A stretch of 59,968 bases of DNA from an uncultured Pelagibacteraceae bacterium. Lineage in GTDB: Bacteria; Pseudomonadota; Alphaproteobacteria; Pelagibacterales; Pelagibacteraceae. The notes beneath the pieces are model-generated. The model saw nothing but the letters and a program-made list of their open reading frames with translations, did no database searches and was not told the DNA's origin. The stretch's first letter is position 1, and each line of letters opens with the position of its first letter. The translations under genes and the position numbers were made by a program. The DNA is taken from positions 1-59,968 of the forward strand of contig CACMMN010000006.1 in NCBI GenBank assembly GCA_902614905.1, written 5' to 3'. Positions 19,819-28,611 of the stretch are shown piece by piece.

Positions 19819-22481
19819 TGAGTAATTTAGTTTTTAATTTTAATTCTAAAAAGTCAAAGAATTTAAAAAACCCAAAATTTATCTTAGGTGGCAAAGGCGC
19901 GAACTTGGCTCAAATGGGAAAACTAGGATTACCAGTTCCCCCTGGCTTCACAATTTCCACGGAAGTTTGTGAAATTTTTTACAAAAATAATAAAAAATTA
20001 AATTCAAAACTGATTAAATCTATTAACCTTGAATTAAAACAAGTTGAGACTGAGTGTAGAAAAAAATTTGGTGATTTAAACAATCCACTTTTGGTTTCAG
20101 TTAGATCTGGAGCAAGAGTTTCTATGCCAGGAATGATGGATACCATTTTAAATCTTGGATTAAATGATAAAACTGTAAAGGCATTAGCTAAAAAAACCTC
20201 TAATATGAGGTTTGCAAAAGATAGCTACAGAAGATTCATTCAGATGTATTCAAACGTTGTTTTAGGAATAGAAAGTTATAATTTTGAGGAACTAATCGAA
20301 AACTATAAGTTAACAAAGGGTGTTTTAATGGACACTGATCTAGATGAAAATGATTGGGATGGTTTAATTAAAGATTTCAAAAATGTTGTTAAAGAAAAAA
20401 CAAAGAAACAATTTCCCCAAGATGTATATGAACAATTATATGGAGCAATTTCTGCTGTGTTTTTGTCTTGGGAAAGCCATAGAGCAAAAGTTTATAGAAA
20501 GCTAAATCAAATACCATCTGAATGGGGAACAGCTGTTAATGTTCAATCAATGGTTTTTGGAAATATGGGAGATGATTGTGCAACTGGGGTTGTTTTTACA
20601 AGAAATCCATCTGATGGAAAAAATGAAATTTATGGCGAATATTTAATTAATGCCCAGGGTGAAGATGTTGTAGCAGGAACTCGAACTCCAAATTACATTA
20701 CAAAAAAAGCACATAAAGAGTCAAAATCAAATGGAAAATCAATGGAAGAAGCTATGCCAAAAGTATTTTCTCAATTAAAAAAAATTCTACTACTCCTAGA
20801 GAAACATTATAAAGATATGCAAGATGTAGAATTCACTGTTGAAAACTCAAAACTTTGGATGCTTCAAACACGATCAGGAAAAAGAACAGCAAAGTCAGCT
20901 GTGAAGATAGCTGTGGACATGGTTAAAGAAAAATTAATTTCAAAAAAAGAGGCTGTGTTAAGAGTGGATGCAAATTCACTAGACACATTGCTCCATCCAA
21001 CACTTGATGAAACAAAAGATATAAAAACTATCGCAAAAGGTTTGCCAGCATCACCAGGTGCAACAAGTGGAAAGGTAGTTTTTACATCAGACGAAGCAGA
21101 AAGATTAAATGGCATGATGCAAGATACAATACTAGTTCGTGTAGAAACATCCCCTGAAGATATTCATGGTATGCATGCAGCAAAAGGAATTTTAACAGCT
21201 AGAGGAGGCATGACAAGCCATGCCGCAGTTGTTGCAAGAGGCATGGGTAGACCATGTGTTTCTGGATCAAGTGAAATCGATATTAAGTATGATGATAAAC
21301 TTTTTAAAACTTCCTCAAATGTTGAAATAAAAGAAGGTGATATAATTACAATCGATGGATCTACAGGGAGAGTAATTTTAGGAGAAGTTCCAACTATAAA
21401 ACCAGAGATTTCAGGAGATTTTTCAAAACTGATGAATTGGGCTGACAAATTTAGGAAATTAAAAGTTAGAACTAATTCTGAAACTCCTCTAGATACAAAA
21501 ACTGCTAGAGACTTCGGAGCTGAAGGAATAGGTTTATGTAGAACAGAGCATATGTTTTTTGATGAAGATAGAATTCTTTCAGTAAGAGAGATGATTTTAT
21601 CTAAAACTATTGACGATAGAAATAAAGCTTTGGCTAAACTTCTTCCTCATCAAAAGAAGGATTTTACTGAAATTTTTGAAATTATGAGTGGCTTACCAGT
21701 AACTGTAAGGCTGTTGGATCCACCTTTACATGAGTTCTTACCTAAAAACGATAAAGAGATAAGCGATCTCAGCAATGTAACAGGTCTGCATGTAAACGAA
21801 ATAAAATCTAGAACAGAAGAATTACATGAACACAACCCAATGCTTGGACACAGAGGATGTAGATTAGGAATATCTTTTCCAGAAATTTATGAAATGCAGT
21901 GCAGAGCAATTTTTGAGGCTTTAATAGATTGTAAAAAAAGAAAACTTAAGTCTACTATGCCAGAAATAATGATCCCACTTGTCTCAACAGAGGCAGAGAT
22001 AAAAATCATGAAAGACTTAGTTATTAGGGTAGCAAAAAAAGTTCAAGACGAGCACAAATCTAAAGTAAACTTTTTAGTTGGGACAATGATTGAATTACCA
22101 AGAGCAGCAATAAAAGCAAAAGATATAGCAAAACATGCTGAGTTTTTTAGTTTTGGAACAAATGACTTAACTCAAACAACTTTTGGTATCAGCAGAGATG
22201 ACAGTGGAAAGTTTTTGAACGATTATATTGAAAATAAAATATTTGATATTGACCCTTTTATTTCGATTGATGATGGTGTTGGTGACTTAATTGAAATTGC
22301 AACTTTAAAAGGAAAAAAACAAAATAAAAATATTAAACTTGGTATTTGTGGTGAGCATGGGGGAGATCCAAAAAGTATTAATTTCTGCTCTAGAACTGGA
22401 TTAAATTATGTTTCTTGTTCACCTTACAGAGTTCCTGTTGCAAGACTGGCTGCAGCACAAGCTGAGTTAATTAAAAAATAA
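19818..22481 (+). CDS. ppdK: Pyruvate, phosphate dikinase PpdK
   Basis: Reversibly converts pyruvate, ATP and Pi to PEP, AMP and PPi. The 887-aa protein has the nucleotide-binding domain (GGKGANLAQMGKLGLPVPPGF at 24-44, SVRSGARVSMPGMMDT at 94-109), the swivelling phospho-His domain with His468 in GGMTSHAAVVARGMG, and the PEP/pyruvate TIM barrel with GTMIELPRA, FFSFGTNDLTQ, GICGEHGG and catalytic Cys867 in YVSCSPYRVPVARLAAA. All functional residues are present. It follows glyS with a 1-bp overlap and its 3' end runs 11 bp into convergent nadC. Confidence 0.97.
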   Translation: MSNLVFNFNSKKSKNLKNPKFILGGKGANLAQMGKLGLPVPPGFTISTEVCEIFYKNNKKLNSKLIKSINLELKQVETECRKKFGDLNNPLLVSVRSGARVSMPGMMDTILNLGLNDKTVKALAKKTSNMRFAKDSYRRFIQMYSNVVLGIESYNFEELIENYKLTKGVLMDTDLDENDWDGLIKDFKNVVKEKTKKQFPQDVYEQLYGAISAVFLSWESHRAKVYRKLNQIPSEWGTAVNVQSMVFGNMGDDCATGVVFTRNPSDGKNEIYGEYLINAQGEDVVAGTRTPNYITKKAHKESKSNGKSMEEAMPKVFSQLKKILLLLEKHYKDMQDVEFTVENSKLWMLQTRSGKRTAKSAVKIAVDMVKEKLISKKEAVLRVDANSLDTLLHPTLDETKDIKTIAKGLPASPGATSGKVVFTSDEAERLNGMMQDTILVRVETSPEDIHGMHAAKGILTARGGMTSHAAVVARGMGRPCVSGSSEIDIKYDDKLFKTSSNVEIKEGDIITIDGSTGRVILGEVPTIKPEISGDFSKLMNWADKFRKLKVRTNSETPLDTKTARDFGAEGIGLCRTEHMFFDEDRILSVREMILSKTIDDRNKALAKLLPHQKKDFTEIFEIMSGLPVTVRLLDPPLHEFLPKNDKEISDLSNVTGLHVNEIKSRTEELHEHNPMLGHRGCRLGISFPEIYEMQCRAIFEALIDCKKRKLKSTMPEIMIPLVSTEAEIKIMKDLVIRVAKKVQDEHKSKVNFLVGTMIELPRAAIKAKDIAKHAEFFSFGTNDLTQTTFGISRDDSGKFLNDYIENKIFDIDPFISIDDGVGDLIEIATLKGKKQNKNIKLGICGEHGGDPKSINFCSRTGLNYVSCSPYRVPVARLAAAQAELIKK

Positions 22482-23316
22482 GTAAACTACTATCGAAACT
22501 TTTTGCACTATGTGTAATTGAACCTACAGAGATTCTGTTTACCCCGGTCTTACTAATTTTGGTTATATTTTTTAAGTTAGCGTTTCCAGAATACTCAGTT
22601 TCATATTTACCCTTACAAATCTTTAAATATTTTTTTAATTGAGTAAGACTTACATTATCAAATAAAATTCTATCAAATTTAAGATCCAAGACATTATTTA
22701 ATTGTCTCAAATTTTCGATCTCAACTGTTACTTTTTTTTTAGCTTTTAAGGATTTTTTTATTATATCTCTTAATGATGTCTCTGATTTAAAATGATTTTC
22801 TTTGATAAGTACCTCATCACTTAGATTATATCTATGATTATACCCACCACCTTTTCTGACAGCGTATTTTTCTAACAATCTTAAATTTGGTGTTGTTTTT
22901 CTTGTGCAACAAATTTTAGTTTTGTTTTTGACTTTGCTTACATATAGATTAGTGATGGTGGAAATACCAGAGGCATGATTAAGAAAATTAAGAGCGGTTC
23001 TCTCGGCAATCAAAATCGTTTTTGTTTTTGCAGTTATTTCAGCTATAATTTGATTTCTTTTAACTTTTTTACCATCTTTAATTTTCTGTGAAAATTTACT
23101 TTTTCTCTCCAAAAGTTTGAAAGCTGCCTTGCAAAAATTAATACCAGATATTATTCCACTCTGTTTTGATATTATTTTAGCTTGAACTATTTTATTTTTC
23201 GAATTTAAAAGTTTTGTTGTTATGTCACCATTTGGTTTTAAATCTTCTTCAAGAGCTTTAAGAACTAAGTTATTTATATATTTTTGGTTTATTTTTTGCA
23301 CTGATCTAACGACCAA
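22471..23316 (-). CDS. nadC: Nicotinate-nucleotide pyrophosphorylase (carboxylating) NadC
   Basis: Converts quinolinate and PRPP to nicotinate mononucleotide in de novo NAD synthesis. The 281-aa protein has LEEDLKPNGDITTKLL, ERTALNFLNHASGISTIT, TRKTTPNLRLLEKYAVRKGG (split motif around 138-158), NHRYNLSDEVLIKENH, VEIENL and a C-terminal ISVGSITHS. The frame opens with TTG at 23316, overlapping nadA by 11 bp; a GTG at 23301 is an alternative start. Order nadA-nadC is as in many bacteria, but nadB is not next to them. Confidence 0.95.
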   Translation of the reverse strand: MVVRSVQKINQKYINNLVLKALEEDLKPNGDITTKLLNSKNKIVQAKIISKQSGIISGINFCKAAFKLLERKSKFSQKIKDGKKVKRNQIIAEITAKTKTILIAERTALNFLNHASGISTITNLYVSKVKNKTKICCTRKTTPNLRLLEKYAVRKGGGYNHRYNLSDEVLIKENHFKSETSLRDIIKKSLKAKKKVTVEIENLRQLNNVLDLKFDRILFDNVSLTQLKKYLKICKGKYETEYSGNANLKNITKISKTGVNRISVGSITHSAKSFDSSLLIF

Positions 23317-24295
23317 TTTCAGTCATTCTTTCAACAGATTTTCTAGCTTTTTCTATTACCTCTTTAGACATTAAAATTTCGTTCGTTTCTTTTTTTAAAC
23401 AATCTAAAATTTTTGGAAGAGTTATTCTCTTCATATGTGGACATAAGTTACAAGGTTTTATAAATTTTACGTTAGGATTATCAACTTGAACGTTATCGCT
23501 CATTGAGCATTCTGTTACCATCATAACTTTCTCGGGCTGATTTTCTTTTACGTATTTAATCATACCACTAGTAGAACCTGTAAAATCGCTTGCGTTTATG
23601 ACATCTGGTGGGCATTCAGGATGAGCAATAACTTTAATACCAGGATTATGTTTTCTAATTTCATTTATTTCTTGATCGTTGAATTGTTCATGCACCTCAC
23701 AAGTACCTTTCCAAGAAATTATCTCAACATCTGTCTGAGTTGCTACATATTTTGCAAGATAATCATCAGGTAAGAAAATAACTTTTTTAACACCAAGGGA
23801 ATTTACAATTTTTACAGCATTCGCAGAGGTACAACACACATCAGTTTCTGCTTTAACATCTGCAGAGGTATTAACATATGATACAACCGGCACTCCTGGA
23901 TATTGTTTTTTCAAGTTTCTAACGTCTTCTCCTGTTATTGAGGAAGATAATGAGCAGCCGGCACGCATATCGGGTAATAAAACTTTTTTGTTTGGGCTCA
24001 TTAATTTTGCTGTTTCAGCCATAAAGTGCACTCCACACATAACAATTATGTCAGCTTTTGTTTTTGCTGCTTCAACTGCAAGCGCTAATGAGTCGGCTGA
24101 AAAATCTGAGATACCATGATAAATTTCTGGGGTCTGATAATTATGGGCAAGTATTACCGCATTTTTTTCTTTTTTTAGTTTGTTAATTTCATAAATATAT
24201 GGAGCGTGAGTAGACCACTCTATTTCTGGCATTATGTCGGATATTTTTTCGTAAATCGGATTAGTTGCTTTTTTTACTTCTGAGTTAAATTCCAT
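23306..24295 (-). CDS. nadA: Quinolinate synthase NadA
   Basis: Fe-S enzyme condensing iminoaspartate and dihydroxyacetone phosphate to quinolinate. Motifs include AHNYQTPEIYHGISDFSADSL, MCGVHFMAETAKLM, DMRAGCSLS, TDVCCTSANA, HPECPPDV and the C-terminal KPCNLCPHMKRI; these hold the conserved cysteines that ligate the 4Fe-4S cluster. I prefer the ATG at 24295 because an AGGA sits six bases upstream; a longer frame can begin at a TTG at 24310 with five more residues. The gene overlaps nadC by 11 bp. Confidence 0.96.
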   Translation of the reverse strand: MEFNSEVKKATNPIYEKISDIMPEIEWSTHAPYIYEINKLKKEKNAVILAHNYQTPEIYHGISDFSADSLALAVEAAKTKADIIVMCGVHFMAETAKLMSPNKKVLLPDMRAGCSLSSSITGEDVRNLKKQYPGVPVVSYVNTSADVKAETDVCCTSANAVKIVNSLGVKKVIFLPDDYLAKYVATQTDVEIISWKGTCEVHEQFNDQEINEIRKHNPGIKVIAHPECPPDVINASDFTGSTSGMIKYVKENQPEKVMMVTECSMSDNVQVDNPNVKFIKPCNLCPHMKRITLPKILDCLKKETNEILMSKEVIEKARKSVERMTEIGR

Positions 24296-24349
24296 ATGTA
24301 ATCCTATCAACTTGAAAGAAGATTGTCATTCAATTAATGTGACGCATAC

Positions 24350-24435
24350 GCGGCCGTGCTGAAACTGGTAGACAGGCTTGGTTGAGGGCCAAGTGGGGCT
24401 TCCCCATGAGAGTTCGAGTCTCTCCGGCCGCACCA
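24350..24435 (+). tRNA. tRNA-Leu (anticodon GAG)
   Basis: A type II tRNA with a long variable arm. Acceptor GCGGCCG pairs with CGGCCGC; the anticodon stem CTTGG/CCAAG encloses loop TTGAGGG with anticodon GAG; the variable arm TGGGG-CTT-CCCCA forms a hairpin; the T arm loop is TTCGAGT, and the encoded CCA ends at 24435. It would read CUC and CUU. It lies on + between minus-strand nadA and a cupin gene. Confidence 0.96.
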
Positions 24436-24440
24436 AAAGT

Positions 24441-24785
24441 TTATAATAATTTATTTTTTTTTCTCATGAAAACTAAAAGTTTACAACCTGTTTTTGTGTA
24501 AGATGAATGACAAGTGCCAGGTTTATAACTTACAAAGTCTCCTTTGTTAAATTTAGTATTATCTTTATCAATTAATTGCCCATCTAAAATATAAAACTCC
24601 TCATAATTAGAATGTTTGTGGAAAGGAGTTAGAGTATTAGGTTTTAATCTTAATATATAGCTTCCTTGGCCTGTTTTTTTGTCATAAGTTATTTTGTGCC
24701 AATCCATGCCTTTGAAAACATTTCCATAATTATCAAATGGTTTAAATTTAATTTTAGAGGTCTTTGTTATTAACCTTTTTTTCAT
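24441..24785 (-). CDS. Small cupin-domain protein
   Basis: A 114-aa single-domain cupin. The first motif is seen as LTPFHKHSNYEEFYILDGQL (52-71, with HxH and Glu spacing), the second as FVSYKPGTCHSSYTKTGC (83-100, His at 92). These residues would hold one metal, as in anti-sigma ChrR-like or oxalate-type small cupins. The residue pattern says metal-binding beta-barrel only; the substrate or role is not recognisable. It overlaps the start-side neighbour (YgfZ-like gene) by 4 bp, so the two are probably translated together. Confidence 0.8.
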   Translation of the reverse strand: MKKRLITKTSKIKFKPFDNYGNVFKGMDWHKITYDKKTGQGSYILRLKPNTLTPFHKHSNYEEFYILDGQLIDKDNTKFNKGDFVSYKPGTCHSSYTKTGCKLLVFMRKKNKLL

Positions 24786-25675
24786 AAATTAAGCCAATCA
24801 GGTTTAAAAAATTTAATTTCTGCATTCCCACATTTAAAAACCTTATCAAAACTGAAGATATCATTATTTAATTTAACCAAACCAAAGTTATATTTTTTTG
24901 AAATTAAAGCCTTTCCAATTTCTTTTTCGTTATATTTAATATTATCATCTTTTGACAATGAACCATTTAGAATTTTAAAAGGTAAAAGTCTTTTATTTAA
25001 TTTGTTTTTAAGTTTTATTCTTGAAGTATTTTCTTGCCCTATATAACACCCTTTTTTGAAATCTATTGCATTGAGTTCTTCAAAATTACATTCAATTCCA
25101 AATAATTTTTCCTTTAACAAATTAGTTTGTAATTGAGGAATTCCCAGATTGAAACTATAATCATAATATATGTCGGGATCCTCCGATTTGAGATTTAATT
25201 TTTTTAAAGATAAATATAATTTTTCTAAATTGATTATTAATCTTCCCCCCAATTCTTTGTTTCTTGGATCTAGAAAGACAGGATCTTCTCTATATTTAGT
25301 GGTGAAACCGGGCAAGTCTTGAGCTCCTTCAAATTCTAAAAATTTAGAATATGAAAAAGCAGCAACAACAAATTCGTTACTTAAATTTAAAATTTCCACC
25401 TTAGATCTCAATTTATAAGAGATTATTTTTTTATATAATTCTTCTGCAATACTTTTTTCACAATCTAAAAAAAAACCATTTTTATGTTTTACAACTATAA
25501 AGTCATATAAATACTTACCTTGAGGCGTTAACAATGAGGCATAACAACTGTTTTTATCATTAACTTTATAAATATCGTTTGTTATTAAATTTTGAAGAAA
25601 CTCATTTGTGTCAGATCCATTAATATACAAAACTCCTCTGTCCTCTAGAATAAATACAAATTTTTTATTAATCAT
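24782..25675 (-). CDS. ygfZ: Folate-binding YgfZ/GcvT-like protein
   Basis: YgfZ-family proteins are tetrahydrofolate-binding relatives of GcvT that help maintain certain Fe-S enzymes. The 297-aa protein has the family N-terminus (RGVLYINGSDTNEFLQNLITNDI split over 14-34), SLLTPQGKYLYDFIV, and the diagnostic signature KGCYIGQE (near 208-215), in which the Cys is the conserved YgfZ residue. Several Fe-S proteins, including NadA and the ferredoxin, are encoded nearby, but Fe-S maintenance is inferred from family knowledge. It is divergent from the dihydroorotase gene. Confidence 0.88.
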   Translation of the reverse strand: MINKKFVFILEDRGVLYINGSDTNEFLQNLITNDIYKVNDKNSCYASLLTPQGKYLYDFIVVKHKNGFFLDCEKSIAEELYKKIISYKLRSKVEILNLSNEFVVAAFSYSKFLEFEGAQDLPGFTTKYREDPVFLDPRNKELGGRLIINLEKLYLSLKKLNLKSEDPDIYYDYSFNLGIPQLQTNLLKEKLFGIECNFEELNAIDFKKGCYIGQENTSRIKLKNKLNKRLLPFKILNGSLSKDDNIKYNEKEIGKALISKKYNFGLVKLNNDIFSFDKVFKCGNAEIKFFKPDWLNL

Positions 25676-25719
25676 AATTGATAACTTATATTTTATAATA
25701 TAATAAGATTTTTAAAATA

Positions 25720-27024
25720 ATGTTAGATTTAAAAATTATAAACGGCAATTGTTTTATTAATGGAAAACTTGAAAAACAAGATATAGGTATTAAAAACGGC
25801 AAAATTGTAAATATAGGAAATTTCGAGCAAGAATCGAAAGATACTTATGATGCAGAAAATTTAACAGTTCTTCCTGGTTGCATTGATACACAAGTTCATT
25901 TTAGAGAACCGGGCTCAACAGATACTGAAGATCTTAATTCTGGAAGTAAAGCAGCGGTCATGGGAGGTATAACTTCGGTTTTTGAAATGCCAAATACAAA
26001 ACCACCTACTACTAATTTTGAGGAATTCGAAAAAAAAATAAAAATTGCAAAAAAAATGTACTGTAATCACGCATTTTTTTTTGGAGCTACGGCTGAAAAT
26101 TGTGAAACCTTAGAAAAATTACAGGATTTAAAAGGATGTTGTGGAATAAAACTTTTTGCGGGATCTTCAACAGGAAATTTATTAGTGGACAAAGAAGATG
26201 ACATAGAAAAAGTATTCAAGCATGCATCAAAAGTAGTTGCTGTACATTCGGAAGATGAGGAAATACTTAAAATTAGAAAAAAGTTAATTGAAAAAGGGAA
26301 TGTGAAAACACATCCTCTTTGGAGAAATGAAGAAGTGGCCATGTCTTCAACTAGAAAAATTGTCAAAATAGCAAAAAGATTTAATAAGAAGGCACATATA
26401 CTTCATATTACCACAAAAGAAGAAATAGATTTTCTGTCTCAAAACAAAGGTAACATAACATTTGAAATAACGCCTCAACACCTAACGTTTTGCGCACCTG
26501 ATTGTTACGATAAAATTGGCACTTATGCTCAAATGAATCCACCTATTAGAGATAAAACCCATCAAGATCGTCTTTGGTACGCAATAAAAAATAATTACAA
26601 TGATACAATTGGCTCAGATCATGCACCACACTTAAAAGTTAATAAAGATAAAACTTATCCAGACTCACCTTCAGGCATGCCTGGGGTACAAACATTGCTA
26701 CCTGTTATGTTAAATCATATCAATAATGGAAAATTAAAATTAGAACAATTAATTAAATTTATTTGTGAAAACCCTGTTAAAATATTTGGTGTTAAAAATA
26801 AAGGATACATCAAAAAAGACTTTGATGCCGATCTTACAATAGTAGATTTAAACAAAAAAATTACAATCGATAACAAGGATATGCAAAGCAAATGTAAATG
26901 GTCACCTTACCATGGCGAGACATTTAAAGGTTCACCAGTAGCAACTATAATTGCAGGTAAGATAAAAATGAAAAATGGATCATTGATTGGAGAACCTGAG
27001 GGAACCCCGTTAGAATTTATTTAA
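25720..27024 (+). CDS. pyrC: Dihydroorotase, class I type (PyrC)
   Basis: Amidohydrolase of pyrimidine synthesis, cyclising carbamoyl aspartate to dihydroorotate. The 434-aa protein has FREPGSTDTEDLNSGS after the first strand, FEMPNTKPPTT at 88-98, a lysine at 144 in the position of the carboxylated Lys, metal or active-site His176 (AVHSED) and His229 (AHILHITT), and Asp300 (GSDHAPH). The usual HxH of the first strand reads QVH here (Gln58, His60), so one expected metal ligand is replaced. Length fits class I. An allantoinase or hydantoinase-like role is less likely given the pyrimidine-type REPG motif. Confidence 0.88.
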   Translation: MLDLKIINGNCFINGKLEKQDIGIKNGKIVNIGNFEQESKDTYDAENLTVLPGCIDTQVHFREPGSTDTEDLNSGSKAAVMGGITSVFEMPNTKPPTTNFEEFEKKIKIAKKMYCNHAFFFGATAENCETLEKLQDLKGCCGIKLFAGSSTGNLLVDKEDDIEKVFKHASKVVAVHSEDEEILKIRKKLIEKGNVKTHPLWRNEEVAMSSTRKIVKIAKRFNKKAHILHITTKEEIDFLSQNKGNITFEITPQHLTFCAPDCYDKIGTYAQMNPPIRDKTHQDRLWYAIKNNYNDTIGSDHAPHLKVNKDKTYPDSPSGMPGVQTLLPVMLNHINNGKLKLEQLIKFICENPVKIFGVKNKGYIKKDFDADLTIVDLNKKITIDNKDMQSKCKWSPYHGETFKGSPVATIIAGKIKMKNGSLIGEPEGTPLEFI

Positions 27025-27820
27025 ATAGTCTTTTACTCAAATTAAGACAGTCTTTTTTCAAACTCTCTAAGTCATTAGAAATTTTAATTTTTGACATCAA
27101 TTTTCTATTATTTAAATAAAAGTTTTCAGTAGGACCTTTATCATAATTAACAATTTTAAATTTATTTTTATTAAAATGATTAAGCCACTTAATTATATCA
27201 TTTAGAAAAACTTTTCTACCAATTGATATATTATAAATGCCTCTTAAATTTTTACGAATAATCATATTAATAATTTCACAAAACTTTTGGATTGATATGA
27301 AGTCTTTATAATTTTGCTTATTATTGTAAATTACACCTTTTTTGGCTTTCTCATAAAAAATATCTACAAATGTTTTATGTAAATTTTTACTGAATTTTGA
27401 TTTATCACCTATTATATTTGATATTCTTAAAATGATTAAATTATTTTTAAATTTCCTATATAATATTTTCTCAGTCATTAATTTATTTTTTGAATAATTA
27501 GATTTTGGAGATAATTTATCTCCCTCTTTAATATTTGGTTTTATTTTGTAAACTTTTCTTGAACTTAAAAAAATATAAATTGTTTTTTTATTATTTATTC
27601 TTTCAGCTATCTTAAAGTCATTATCAAAATTTTTATTATATTTTTTTTCAATGTAGTTTCTGTTTATTGAAGAATTAATAATAAAATTATACTTGTCAAT
27701 TTGTTTAAAATTTAAAGCTTTTTTAAAACTTATAAATTTGACATTATGCTTAAGTTTTAAAAATTTGTTTAGACTTTTTCCTATAAATCCCCTTTTTCCA
27801 ATAATTAAAACTTTCTTCAT
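27017..27820 (-). CDS. NAD-dependent epimerase/dehydratase (RmlD-like SDR)
   Basis: An extended SDR fold: KKVLIIGKRGFIGKSLNKFL gives the N-terminal Gly-rich nucleotide-binding loop, LSSRKVYK holds a serine and a nearby YSKNK the Tyr/Lys pair expected for catalysis, and ILRISNIIG follows. Likely substrates are nucleotide sugars or a related glycan intermediate; none can be named. A TTG at 27838 would add six residues, but ATG at 27820 begins right at the conserved MKKVLIIG and lies 2 bp after the GT2 stop, so I use it. The sequence is extremely Lys/Asn/Ile-rich, more so than its housekeeping neighbours. It forms a two-gene unit with the GT2 gene. Confidence 0.75.
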   Translation of the reverse strand: MKKVLIIGKRGFIGKSLNKFLKLKHNVKFISFKKALNFKQIDKYNFIINSSINRNYIEKKYNKNFDNDFKIAERINNKKTIYIFLSSRKVYKIKPNIKEGDKLSPKSNYSKNKLMTEKILYRKFKNNLIILRISNIIGDKSKFSKNLHKTFVDIFYEKAKKGVIYNNKQNYKDFISIQKFCEIINMIIRKNLRGIYNISIGRKVFLNDIIKWLNHFNKNKFKIVNYDKGPTENFYLNNRKLMSKIKISNDLESLKKDCLNLSKRLFK

Positions 27821-27822
27821 GA

Positions 27823-28593
27823 TTAGATTAACAAGCAAATAAATTTTGTTAATAAGTAGTCTAGATTCTTTTCAAATTTAATATTATTATTTTTACAAAA
27901 AGAATAAAAATACTGATGTGCTTGACTTCTACGTCTCCACCAATTTTTGGAATATTTTTTAAACTTTGATGAAACATTATTTTCTGTTCTTCTGTAGTAA
28001 GTAAGGTTTTCATTAACTCTGTTAAAGTTTTTTAAAACATATTGTGCATATAGGCAAATCCTTAGATCCATCCATACATCTGTAAAATCTTTAGATGAAA
28101 TTGCTGCAAACAAATCATCAAAAACTTTTTTTTTTATAGTTATGCAACTGGTAGGATGGATGAAAGGCCAGTAAGTTTTAAAAAAATTTTTATTCCCTTT
28201 TTCAATATAATTTGAATTTTCATATACATTTATTGGAAGATCAAAGAGGATTTTGGTTTTATCATTTTTTTTGAAATAATTTACTACAGTCTCTAATTTT
28301 TTTTCATGAAAATAATCGTCACTATCTAGAAAACATATTAATTCACCAGTACTTTGATCGATAGACTCTTTAAAAGCATTTAATTGATTAATAGATCCAT
28401 ACTTTGTTTGGTTTTTATTCTCTATAATTTTTATATTTGAAAATTTTTTAATTTTATCTAACGAGTTATCTGAAGAATTGTCATCAAAAAAAATTATTTC
28501 TAAATTTTTATAAGTTTGTGAATTTAGTGAATTAATACATTGTTCAATGTATTTTTCATTATTAAAATTGGCTATTACAACTGATGTTTTCAA
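27823..28593 (-). CDS. Family 2 glycosyltransferase
   Basis: The 256-aa GT-A protein starts KTSVVIANFNNEKYIEQCINSL, followed by EIIFFDDNSSDNS, GELICFLDSDDYF (the DxD metal motif, near 91-98) and a later WMDLRICLYAQY. It resembles WcaA/EpsE-type transferases acting on surface polysaccharides. There is no membrane segment. It sits directly upstream of the epimerase and downstream of prpE, forming a small glycan-modification pair among metabolic genes, probably acquired as a surface-variation cassette (inference). Confidence 0.85.
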   Translation of the reverse strand: MKTSVVIANFNNEKYIEQCINSLNSQTYKNLEIIFFDDNSSDNSLDKIKKFSNIKIIENKNQTKYGSINQLNAFKESIDQSTGELICFLDSDDYFHEKKLETVVNYFKKNDKTKILFDLPINVYENSNYIEKGNKNFFKTYWPFIHPTSCITIKKKVFDDLFAAISSKDFTDVWMDLRICLYAQYVLKNFNRVNENLTYYRRTENNVSSKFKKYSKNWWRRRSQAHQYFYSFCKNNNIKFEKNLDYLLTKFICLLI

Positions 28594-28611
28594 ATTTAAG
28601 CCTATGTCTAA

